Assembly: GCA_043808235.1 (NCBI GenBank)
Contig: JAZDFC010000079.1
Span: 1-57,560 of the forward strand
Length of the DNA: 57,560 nt
DNA from: JAZDFC01 sp043808235
GTDB lineage: Bacteria; Bacteroidota; Ignavibacteria; Ignavibacteriales; Melioribacteraceae
Reading direction: 5' to 3'
Shown here: positions 1 to 6,881 of the stretch, one piece after another
Layout of the letters: each line of letters starts with the position of its first letter
How positions within the stretch are numbered: position 1 is the first letter of the stretch
Notes under the pieces: model-generated
Seen by the model: only the letters and a program-made list of their open reading frames with translations
What the model was told of the DNA's origin: nothing
The model's database searches: none
Made by a program: the position numbers and the translations under genes

Positions 1-483
1 AATGATTGAATTACTCCACGATTAATATTACTTCAATGATGTTACAGAAACCAGCATAACATTAACATCAATAATTACAAAGTGCACAAAATTTAAATGC
101 AATGCCGGTTAAACTTTCCCAATTACGATGCAACAAATAACGAACTCATAAACCGGAATCATTTTCTTTGCGAACCAAACCCGAAATGAAACTGAAACAA
201 ATATAAAAAGAACAAAATATATTTAGTAACGTACAACTACTAAAAAACACTTCAATTTATAAATGACAAACAATGCTACACCCGTGCACCAAAACAAGAT
301 GACACGACTAAACCAAACAGCAATGCCGCAAATGAAATCTGCTGAAAAGGGGAGAATGCAGCTTGAAACCACCCCGGTGCAGTTTCCCCCTGTTCGATGC
401 CTTTTGTACTAAACAATATTTTTAAGAACAAACCAACATAGCTGCCGACACTTGCACAATACTTGATTAACACTGAAACCTAA
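1..483 (-). repeat. Integron cassette 4, partial, near-identical copy of cassette 2, no convincing ORF
   Basis: Bases 1-483 align with 1446-1927 with few differences over about the first 320 bases and more divergence at roughly 330-440. A 65-codon minus-strand frame (473-276, GTG start) exists in this copy but is broken by stop codons in the other copy, so it is unlikely to be a gene. A 17-codon frame (162-109) is kept in both copies with only silent differences. The cassette continues beyond the left edge of the window. Confidence 0.7.
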
Positions 484-665
484 CGGCGTCGCGGGTAAGC
501 TGTCCGCCCCGAACGACAATGCCGCTTTAGTTAAACATCATTTTAATTAGAACAAACTTTTACAACAGCAATACAGCCGAACAAGCAAGCTGCAAAACAG
601 TACAAACATATTAATTGCAAAAATGCCGATTAATACTTGCGGTCAGCTTGACCCGCAGGTTAGGT
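478..665 (-). repeat. attC site of cassette 3 (188 bp)
   Basis: On the minus strand it runs from the R'' box ACCTAAC (665-659) to the R' box G^TTAGGT (484-478). The two arms form an imperfect inverted repeat containing GCGGGTCAAGCTG and its partner GCGGGTAAGCTG, leaving one extrahelical base as in known attC sites. The middle of about 100 bases is an AT-rich loop. Over 90% of positions appear shared with the other two attC sites. At 188 bp it is longer than most attC sites (usually about 57-141 bp). Confidence 0.88.
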
Positions 666-669
666 GTTT

Positions 670-1191
670 TTAATGTAATAAATAGTTAACTGTTTCCCAA
701 TTTGCATCTTTATTAATTTCGTAACCAAATCCTCGGAGAATATCTTCTCTGTTTACTTGTGTCTGCAAATAGTTGTGAACATTTTCTGGTTTATCTAAAT
801 AAACATAAATATCAAGGAAAGTATCATTAAAAATGTGACCAATATAATGAGTATTAGCAAGTTTCTGTATTTCTGTTAATAATTCATCTTCAAGTTGATA
901 TGCTATTTGGCTTTCTTCTTTGAATGGTAATCCATTGTCATAAACATTATTCAATTCAAGAGCTATTGCAATATTTAAGCACCAAGGATAATCTTTTTTG
1001 TACTTATAATTTTTGTATGCCATATTTATGGAACCAATGACAGGGTTTCCGTCCTTTAATTTTCCATCTATTACAGCGAATTCTTCCTTTGGATAAATAT
1101 CGATATCAGTATTTGGCATTTCTTTTTTTACACAGCTAGAAAATAGCGATAGTATTGAAGCCACAATTAATCCTTTTGAAAATATATTCAT
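670..1191 (-). CDS. Cassette-borne lipoprotein, DUF695-like
   Basis: Predicted 173-residue lipoprotein. The chosen start (ATG at 1191) gives a short signal peptide ending in the lipobox LFSSC (Cys about residue 20). A longer frame from 1233 would begin inside the attC site and is rejected. The mature part resembles the DUF695 family: a YPWCLNIAI strand, an acidic DNGLPFKEES segment, a QLEDELL helix and a terminal D-x-NWE motif. DUF695 proteins have no well-defined role. It is the only gene of cassette 3, ends a few bases before its attC, and probably depends on a promoter upstream in the array or within cassette 2. Its anchoring in a membrane is inferred from the lipobox. Confidence 0.78.
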   Translation of the reverse strand: MNIFSKGLIVASILSLFSSCVKKEMPNTDIDIYPKEEFAVIDGKLKDGNPVIGSINMAYKNYKYKKDYPWCLNIAIALELNNVYDNGLPFKEESQIAYQLEDELLTEIQKLANTHYIGHIFNDTFLDIYVYLDKPENVHNYLQTQVNREDILRGFGYEINKDANWETVNYLLH

Positions 1192-1199
1192 TGTTGAAC

Positions 1200-1386
1200 A
1201 CCTAACGGCGTCGCGGGTAAGCTGCCGCCACACACAACCGTTTTAATTTATTAAACAATTTATTTTATTACAAACTTACTTTCAAAACAGCACACAGCCA
1301 AATGGATAAGCTGTAAAAAAGAACAAACTTAAAAACCACACAAATGCCGATTAATACTCGCGGTCAGCTTGACCCGCAGGTTAGGT
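1200..1386 (-). repeat. attC site of cassette 2 (187 bp)
   Basis: Minus-strand R'' ACCTAAC (1386-1380) and R' G^TTAGGT (1206-1200) flank the same arms as the other sites (GCGGGTCAAGCTG pairing with CGCGGGTAAGCTG). The recombination point G^TT lies between 1206 and 1205. The sequence is nearly identical to the sites at 478 and 1922, with small differences such as the CCGCCACACACAACC segment. Confidence 0.88.
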
Positions 1387-1927
1387 TTTGCGAACTATCT
1401 TTAAGCAAATAACTTGTTTGTATTTGAAAACTATTTTTATTACTCAATGATTGAATTACTCCACGATTAATTATTCGCCAATGATGTTACAGAAACCAGC
1501 ATAACGTTCACATCAATGCTTACAAAGTGCACAAAAATAAAATGCAATGCCGGTTAAACTTTCCCAATTACGATGCAACAAATAACAAACTCATAAACTG
1601 GAATCATTTTCTTTGCGAACCAAACACGAAATGAAACTGAAACAAATATAAAAAGAACAAAATATATTTAGTAACGTACAACTACTAAAAAACACTTCAA
1701 TTTATAAATGACAAACAATGCTACACCGTGCACCAAAACAAGATGACACGACTAAACCGAACAGCAATGCCGAAAAAGAAATCCGCCGAAACTTGATAAA
1801 TGCAAAACGACTCCACCCCGGCTCAGTTTCCCCTTGCTTGAATACATTTAAATAAACCAACATTTTACAGAACATATTTACTTAGCTGCAAACACTTACG
1901 CAATACTTGATTAATTCTGAAACCTAA
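1206..1927 (-). repeat. Integron cassette 2, 722 bp, no convincing ORF
   Basis: This cassette lies between two attC recombination points and holds no frame of useful length on either strand. The half nearest its start (1927 down to about 1780) differs from cassette 4, while 1446-1765 is almost the same in both. ORF-less cassettes are known in chromosomal integrons, and some supply promoters or small RNAs. Nothing here identifies which, apart from the conserved 17-codon micro-frame described under findings. Confidence 0.75.
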
Positions 1928-2108
1928 CGGCGTCGCGGGTAAGCTGTCCGCCCCGCACACAATGCCGCTTTTATTAAACATATTTTTAATTAGAACAAAC
2001 TTTCATAACAGCACTACAGCCAAACAAGCAAGCTGCAAAACAGTACAAACATATTAATTGCAAAAATGCCGATTAATACTTGCGGTCAGCTTGACCCGCT
2101 GGTTATAC
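1922..2108 (-). repeat. attC site of cassette 1 (187 bp)
   Basis: Minus-strand R'' GTATAAC (2108-2102) and R' G^TTAGGT (1928-1922). The R'' box overlaps the stop codon of the gene at 2103-2768. R'' with its flank (AGCGTATAAC) is an exact 10-base reverse complement of the start of cassette 1 at 3087-3078. That match fixes the cassette limits and shows that no attC lies between the two genes it carries. Confidence 0.9.
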
Positions 2109-2768
2109 GCTTGTAAAATAACCACTGTTTGAAATTAACGACAGCAGGCAATAATAATTTAATTTTGGATGGAACCTATTTGCTGGATGCCAAAAATCTA
2201 CAATAAAAGTTCTTCCATCTTTATAAACCAAATCATATACTGATTCAGCTTTTGGCCAAAGATGGTTCAGATATTCCCATACATAACCACATATTATTAT
2301 TGTCGGATTGATAAGTTCTACTTCTCTCTTTATAAATTCACCGTCCATCAATACATATTTTTTAAGATCATCGGAATTTGATTGAGTTAAACCGTTACTC
2401 TTTTTAATATTTATTACTGCACTTGATAATAACGATTCTATCATAAGAGCACGTTCTTTCTCATTGTTTTTTTCTGGTTTACGAATTGTTTCGAGATGAT
2501 TTGAATTATGAATTCCATATGCCCAATATGATAAATTCCACCATATTGGATATTTGGGGCCTTGCCATTCTTCTCTTATCTTTTCGCAAAGATTAAAATC
2601 TATTGGGTCAGTTTGGTCTGAGTAAGCTTCTTTCAAAATAAAAAGAATCTTCCTTTCAGTTTTTTCCCATCTCTTTTTATCAATTATACCATCTGAAACG
2701 AAGCCTTTACCTTTATGGTGATTTAATGATGACCATTCAGAAAAAAGAGATTCAAATCGTTTTCCCAT
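2103..2768 (-). CDS. Cassette protein, possibly uracil-DNA glycosylase-like fold
   Basis: 221-residue soluble protein, second gene of cassette 1, seven bases after the DUF6150-like gene. I do not recognise it with certainty. An early strand KILFILKEAYSD, a SSAVINIKK segment near the middle, a strand NPTIIICGYVWEYL and a late WHPANRF motif follow the order seen in uracil-DNA glycosylase superfamily proteins (water-activating loop, N-containing strand, terminal H-P motif). The key loops do not match a characterised family closely. It could instead be a cassette protein of unknown function. The stop codon lies inside the R'' box of attC, normal for cassette genes. Confidence 0.6.
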   Translation of the reverse strand: MGKRFESLFSEWSSLNHHKGKGFVSDGIIDKKRWEKTERKILFILKEAYSDQTDPIDFNLCEKIREEWQGPKYPIWWNLSYWAYGIHNSNHLETIRKPEKNNEKERALMIESLLSSAVINIKKSNGLTQSNSDDLKKYVLMDGEFIKREVELINPTIIICGYVWEYLNHLWPKAESVYDLVYKDGRTFIVDFWHPANRFHPKLNYYCLLSLISNSGYFTSV

Positions 2769-2774
2769 TGTTAG

Positions 2775-3056
2775 TTAACCTATTCTGTTTTGAAATTGAT
2801 TACTTTTTTTCCATTTGGCATTATATCCTTGATTAGTTTTGAATACTTTTACATCGGCTTTATATTCTTGTTGAACCCAATATATTTTGCAAGTTGCTTG
2901 GTTTTCTTGTTTTACATAAAACCACAAAGCGTCACCTTTTGCTCCAAAGTCTTGAGCAACCTCGCAATAAACCAAGTCTGCTTTATATTCTTGGTCAACT
3001 GCAAACATTTTAACATTTGCTTTATTTTCTTGATTGACTACAAATATCTTTGCCAT
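2775..3056 (-). CDS. DUF6150-like repeat protein, cassette-borne
   Basis: 93-residue protein built of about six copies of a 12-14 residue unit with the pattern hydrophobic-x-V-x-QE-x-KA-(D/N), for example FAVDQEYKAD and YWVQQEYKAD. One unit is altered to include GAKGDALWFYV. This matches the DUF6150 pattern, often found in integron cassettes and of unknown function. It has a clear Shine-Dalgarno AAGGAG about ten bases before ATG. It is the first gene after the integrase and so the one most likely to be expressed from the integron promoter. Opposite-strand frames here are shadows. Confidence 0.85.
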   Translation of the reverse strand: MAKIFVVNQENKANVKMFAVDQEYKADLVYCEVAQDFGAKGDALWFYVKQENQATCKIYWVQQEYKADVKVFKTNQGYNAKWKKSNQFQNRIG

Positions 3057-3086
3057 TTTAACTACTCCTTTTTTGTTAGCGTATAA

Positions 3087-3263
3087 CTATTACTTATACT
3101 GAATTTATTAGTTTTCTTATAGTGCGTAGAACCGAATATTTTTCGTGTCTTCCACACATTTGATTTTTATTTAATCATGTAACTTGTTTTAATATAACAA
3201 CTTCTCACTTCCTTAGTTAATCGTAGTATCCGTAGACACGAATTATTCTCTCGATTATCTAAT
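3087..3263 (-). promoter_or_regulatory. Candidate attI site and cassette promoter region
   Basis: The stretch between the integrase stop and the first cassette. The insertion point G^TTATAC is at 3087/3086 on the minus strand. The stretch contains a perfect 9-bp inverted repeat, TTCGTGTCT at 3142-3150 and AGACACGAA at 3234-3242. These may be integrase-binding elements of attI, but this is inference. With the integrase on the same strand, the cassette promoter should lie here or inside intI. TTGTTATATTAAAAC (minus strand, about 3208-3194) is an AT-rich candidate. Confidence 0.5.
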
Positions 3264-4235
3264 TTAATCCAATGGACTTCTAACACCGATACCTCTATTC
3301 AAAACATGGGTATAAATCATGGTCGTTTTTACAGATTGATGTCCTAATAATTCCTGCACCGTTCTAATGTCATAACCATTTTGCAGTAAGTGAGTAGCAA
3401 AACTATGTCTTAATGTATGCGGTGAGGCTTGCTTTGTAACGCCGCTTTTGCGTACAGCGTTTTTAAATATTTTCTGAAATGTACTTGGATGTAAATGTAC
3501 TCTACGGTGTATTTTCTCATTTTTTAAATAAACAAGGCTTTTGGCAGGAAATAAATACTGCCATCCCAATTCTTTAATCGCATTAGGATATTTCTTTTTT
3601 AAAGCATAAGGTAATGGAACTTCAATATTCCCTTTCTTCATATCGTTTTCGAAAAGGTTTTTAACTTTTTTATTATGTTGTCGTAATTCCTCTACCAATT
3701 TATCCGGGAGAACTGTAATTCGATCTTTTTCACCCTTGCCATCTCTTACTGTTATGGTTCTTAAATCAAGGTCAATATCATGCATTCTAAGTTGTAAACA
3801 TTCTGTTAATCTTAATCCACCGCCATATAGCAATTTAGATATTAATAATGGCACGCCCTCTATATGTTCTATAATCCTATTAAATTCATCCTTGGTTAAA
3901 ACAACAGGTAAATGCTGTTTCCTTTGAGCATGTTTAATATCCTCAATCCAACCTACATCCTTCATTAAAACATTCTTGTAAAGAAAAAGTATTCCTTGCA
4001 GCGCCTGGTTTTGAGTTGACGCGGATACTTGTCTTTTAATTGTTAGATAATTAAGGAAATTTTTAATTTCTTCCGGTCCTAATTTTTCCGGATGTATTTT
4101 ATTGTTAAAAATAATAAACTGCCTTATCCAGCTGATATAACTTTTCTCTGTCTTTTGTGAGTACCTCTTCGCTCGCAAAGTGAATCTTACCTGTTCAAGC
4201 AATTTCGGTTTTTTATCCGGAATTTTAGTTTCCAT
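3264..4235 (-). CDS. intI: Integron integrase (tyrosine recombinase IntI)
   Basis: 323-residue site-specific recombinase that inserts and excises cassettes at attI and attC. Catalytic residues are visible: Arg142 in GGGLRLTEC, His273 and Arg276 in HTLRHSFATH, His299 in LLGHQSVKTT and the nucleophile Tyr308 in IYTHV. Residues about 210-231 (ALKKKYPNA, GWQYLFPA) form the extra motif that separates IntI from XerC/D, and the ending VLNRG-x-GVRSPLD is characteristic. The N-terminal SAM-like core-binding domain spans about 10-95. Length is normal for IntI. The cassettes lie on the 3' side of the gene and on the same strand, the less common arrangement. The gene appears intact. Confidence 0.95.
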   Translation of the reverse strand: METKIPDKKPKLLEQVRFTLRAKRYSQKTEKSYISWIRQFIIFNNKIHPEKLGPEEIKNFLNYLTIKRQVSASTQNQALQGILFLYKNVLMKDVGWIEDIKHAQRKQHLPVVLTKDEFNRIIEHIEGVPLLISKLLYGGGLRLTECLQLRMHDIDLDLRTITVRDGKGEKDRITVLPDKLVEELRQHNKKVKNLFENDMKKGNIEVPLPYALKKKYPNAIKELGWQYLFPAKSLVYLKNEKIHRRVHLHPSTFQKIFKNAVRKSGVTKQASPHTLRHSFATHLLQNGYDIRTVQELLGHQSVKTTMIYTHVLNRGIGVRSPLD

Positions 4236-4581
4236 TTCTTTTCACTTATTTTAGCTTGTGAGATAATATTTAATTCTTATTTTAATGTACCTTTTTCCCC
4301 ATGCTGTCTTAAAATATTTTTGCTATCTTCCATTTTCCATCATCCATTGCGGCTTGCCGCGCTAGGATTAAACACCTTGTATATATTTTGAAAATTGCCT
4401 ATTGAATGGAAAATATTTCATCAATGATTTTACCCCGGTATCTTGTATTGGCAGCGTTTCCAATCTTTAACGCTAATCCATATTTTTAACTCGTGTCTAA
4501 ATTAAAAAGATTTATAATTTAAGTCAATATTTATATAATGTGTAATTTGTCGTTGTTCGGGACATCCGATATATCCTAAAA
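4236..4581. other. Intergenic region between sensor kinase and intI
   Basis: 346 bases with no reading frame of note on either strand, AT-rich. It must contain the intI promoter on the minus strand. I see no clear LexA-type box, no hairpin terminator and no repeat. Confidence 0.5.
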
Positions 4582-6816
4582 CTAATGATAATCTCCTTTC
4601 ATCCACTTGTCTATTGTTAATTTAAAATACCTTAGGTCAATTGGCTTGGAAATATAGTCGTTCATACCGGCATCCAGGCATTTTTTCCTGTCCTCGGATG
4701 AAGCATATGCCGTTACCGCTATAATTGGAATCTTATTTTTCAAGTCATCAAGATTCCTAATCATTTTTGTTGCCGATAGTCCATCCAATTTAGGCATCCT
4801 CATATCCATTACAATCATATCATATTTACGACTTTTAATTTGTTCAACAGCTTCAAAACCATTCGCAACTGTTTCAACTTCATAACCGAATTTATTCAAT
4901 GTCATGAATTCTATTTTCTGATTTACCGGATCATCTTCAACTAGTAAAATTATTTTACGCTTTACATCATCAAGTATATCATTAACAATATCTTTCTTAA
5001 TCGGGTGTTCCGTGTAGCTATCCGCAATATTTTTGTCCCATGTTTCAGCAATCGTCTTCGCCTCTCTATCAGTTTTCATTTCCACATCAAAAGTAAATGT
5101 CGATCCGGAACCCATGTTGCTCGTAACTTTTATTGAGCCGCTCATAAGGTGTACAAGTTCCCTGCATATTTGCAGTCCTAATCCGGCCCCTTTTCCCCTG
5201 TACCCGCTTACTTTTAATTGCACATAAGGTTCAAATATGGAATCGAGTTTATCATCGGGAATTCCAACTCCGGTATCCTCAACCACGGTTTCGAATCTGA
5301 GTTTATCGCCTTTTAATTCTATCAATTTTATGCTTAAGGTGATACTGCCTTTTTCAGTAAATTTGATGGCATTTGTTAATAGATTGATAAGAATTTGTTT
5401 GTACCATACAAAATCGCCGATTAATGAAGTAGGTAAATTATTATCAATTCTAATCGTCAGATTCAAATTCCTATTCAACAGATCATTCTCAAGCAGTAAT
5501 TTTACTTTTTGAATTTCCTCTCTGAGATTAAATACGTGGCTTTCCAATTCAAGTTTGCCGGCTTTTATTTTTGATACGATTAGGTTGTTCTCCATTAACT
5601 CAAGCAATTGCTCGGTAGCTATTTTAATTTTTTGTGTGAATTCTTTTAGTTCGGCTTTATTTTTGAAAAGGTCTTCTTCTATCAGCGATAAAAAACCAAG
5701 TATCGAACTTATTGGTGTCCTTAAATCATGATTCAACTTTGCAAAGAAAGCTGTTTTGAATTCACTGATTTCCATCGATTCCTTTGCCGATTGTTCGGCT
5801 CGCTGCCTGGCAATATTTAATTCCTGCATAGCTTCGCTTTTTAACAGCTCGGCATTATATATCTCGGTTATATCCTGCATGCTGCCTTCAATAAAATCAA
5901 TATCATTATTTTGATTCAGCATTGCCCTTGCATTCAGATTTACCATTAATTTAACGTCGCCGTTCCTTCTAAATCCCGTTCTATAATTTTTAATTTTCGA
6001 ACGTTCTTTTATACGTTTTTTGAATTCTATAAAATCATCCATATTCCAGAATACATTTTCCAATTTAAGCGTTCTTAATATATCGGGATTATCTTTGTAT
6101 CCAATCATTTCAATAAACGAAGGATTTGCCAAAATGAATTCGCCGTTCATTTTTGCACGGAATATTCCTTCGTTTGAATTTTCAAAAATCTCCCGTGCCT
6201 CGTATGATTTTTTCAAAGCTGCTTTTCTAAGTTTATAATTTACACTGCTTGCAATAACGCTTACCGCGCTTACAAATAGAACAAACAAAACCGTTGCGTA
6301 CATATTCGGCAGGAAATATATCGAGTTATCGTTAAATAGTATGGCGCCGGAAAATAGAATGTTGTAATAAATTGCTACTATTATTTGCTGCTGTGTTTCC
6401 CAGGATAAAAACAGAGCAATAGTAAATATTACTAAAGCCAATATGTGGGAATTAAAAAACAGTGTTGATGGAATAAAATATATTATCGAAACAAAAGAAC
6501 CTATTATCGAAAGCAAAAGCAGATGAACTAAAAATATTGTTTTCATACGCCCAGGGTTAGTATAACTTAAAAATAATACTGCAAACCCTATTACGGTTGC
6601 AATCAATCTGCCAAAATATATTTGCACGGAAAAATCCTGGAAATACTGAACTTCATAAACAAGAGCAAATATTCCAGCTACTAATGTTAGAAATGCAATT
6701 ATCCTTAAGGGTATAATTACAAGATTGGATTTTTCATTGTTTATTGATTGATGAGAGTGTTTTTCCTTTTCATCCGAATCACGACGCGTTTCGAGTTCAT
6801 TTAATTCTTTTTCCAT
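4582..6816 (-). CDS. Membrane hybrid histidine kinase (7TM-like, PAS, HisKA, HATPase, REC)
   Basis: 744 residues. A charged N-terminus is followed by six or seven membrane helices (about 33-190), a PAS domain (about 205-320), a HisKA domain with phospho-acceptor in LNHDLRTP (about residue 363), a HATPase (N box NLLTNAIKF, G1 EDTGVGIP, G2 GKGAGLGL) and a C-terminal receiver with phospho-Asp in VMDMRMPKLDG. It should sense a membrane-associated or intramembrane cue and pass phosphate on through its own receiver to an Hpt protein, none of which is encoded nearby. It is the last gene of the signalling block, 65 bases downstream of another hybrid kinase, and is followed by the integron. Confidence 0.92.
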   Translation of the reverse strand: MEKELNELETRRDSDEKEKHSHQSINNEKSNLVIIPLRIIAFLTLVAGIFALVYEVQYFQDFSVQIYFGRLIATVIGFAVLFLSYTNPGRMKTIFLVHLLLLSIIGSFVSIIYFIPSTLFFNSHILALVIFTIALFLSWETQQQIIVAIYYNILFSGAILFNDNSIYFLPNMYATVLFVLFVSAVSVIASSVNYKLRKAALKKSYEAREIFENSNEGIFRAKMNGEFILANPSFIEMIGYKDNPDILRTLKLENVFWNMDDFIEFKKRIKERSKIKNYRTGFRRNGDVKLMVNLNARAMLNQNNDIDFIEGSMQDITEIYNAELLKSEAMQELNIARQRAEQSAKESMEISEFKTAFFAKLNHDLRTPISSILGFLSLIEEDLFKNKAELKEFTQKIKIATEQLLELMENNLIVSKIKAGKLELESHVFNLREEIQKVKLLLENDLLNRNLNLTIRIDNNLPTSLIGDFVWYKQILINLLTNAIKFTEKGSITLSIKLIELKGDKLRFETVVEDTGVGIPDDKLDSIFEPYVQLKVSGYRGKGAGLGLQICRELVHLMSGSIKVTSNMGSGSTFTFDVEMKTDREAKTIAETWDKNIADSYTEHPIKKDIVNDILDDVKRKIILLVEDDPVNQKIEFMTLNKFGYEVETVANGFEAVEQIKSRKYDMIVMDMRMPKLDGLSATKMIRNLDDLKNKIPIIAVTAYASSEDRKKCLDAGMNDYISKPIDLRYFKLTIDKWMKGDYH

Positions 6817-6881
6817 CTTTAACTCATTTTAAATTAGAAAGCTTATAACTACAATGTGTTTGAATTCTTCCTGTCTTCCTA

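Larger units (their letters stand above)
1..4235 (-). mobile_element. Chromosomal integron: IntI plus at least four cassettes (left end outside window)
   Basis: An IntI-family integrase gene is followed on the same strand by an array of cassettes separated by three almost identical attC sites (478-665, 1200-1386, 1922-2108). Reading the minus strand from the integrase, the inferred cassettes are 3086-1928 (two genes), 1927-1206 (no clear ORF), 1205-484 (lipoprotein) and 483 leftwards (no clear ORF, incomplete). Each boundary is supported because the first bases of a cassette (after G^TT) are the reverse complement of the R'' end of its own attC: 10 bp for cassette 1, 9 bp for cassette 2 and 10 bp for cassette 3. 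Uniform attC sequences are typical of sedentary chromosomal integrons. The integrase orientation relative to the cassettes is the 'inverted' type known from Treponema and some Chlorobi and Planctomycetes. Confidence 0.9.

Noticed and set aside
276..473. 65-codon frame with a hydrophobic stretch in cassette 4
   Set aside because: Uses GTG, and the matching region of the duplicate cassette is broken by stops and has diverged, so it is not maintained as a protein.
1192..1233. Extension of the lipoprotein frame upstream of 1191
   Set aside because: It lies in the attC site and precedes the signal peptide; the ATG at 1191 gives a proper lipoprotein start.
1..2108. CRISPR array suggested by repeated blocks
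   Set aside because: Repeats are 187 bp, have internal inverted arms and are separated by genes or long unique DNA; they fit attC sites and no cas gene is present.
2790..3086. 98-codon plus-strand hydrophobic frame
   Set aside because: It is the complement of the DUF6150-like repeats, whose regular codons create an open frame on the other strand.
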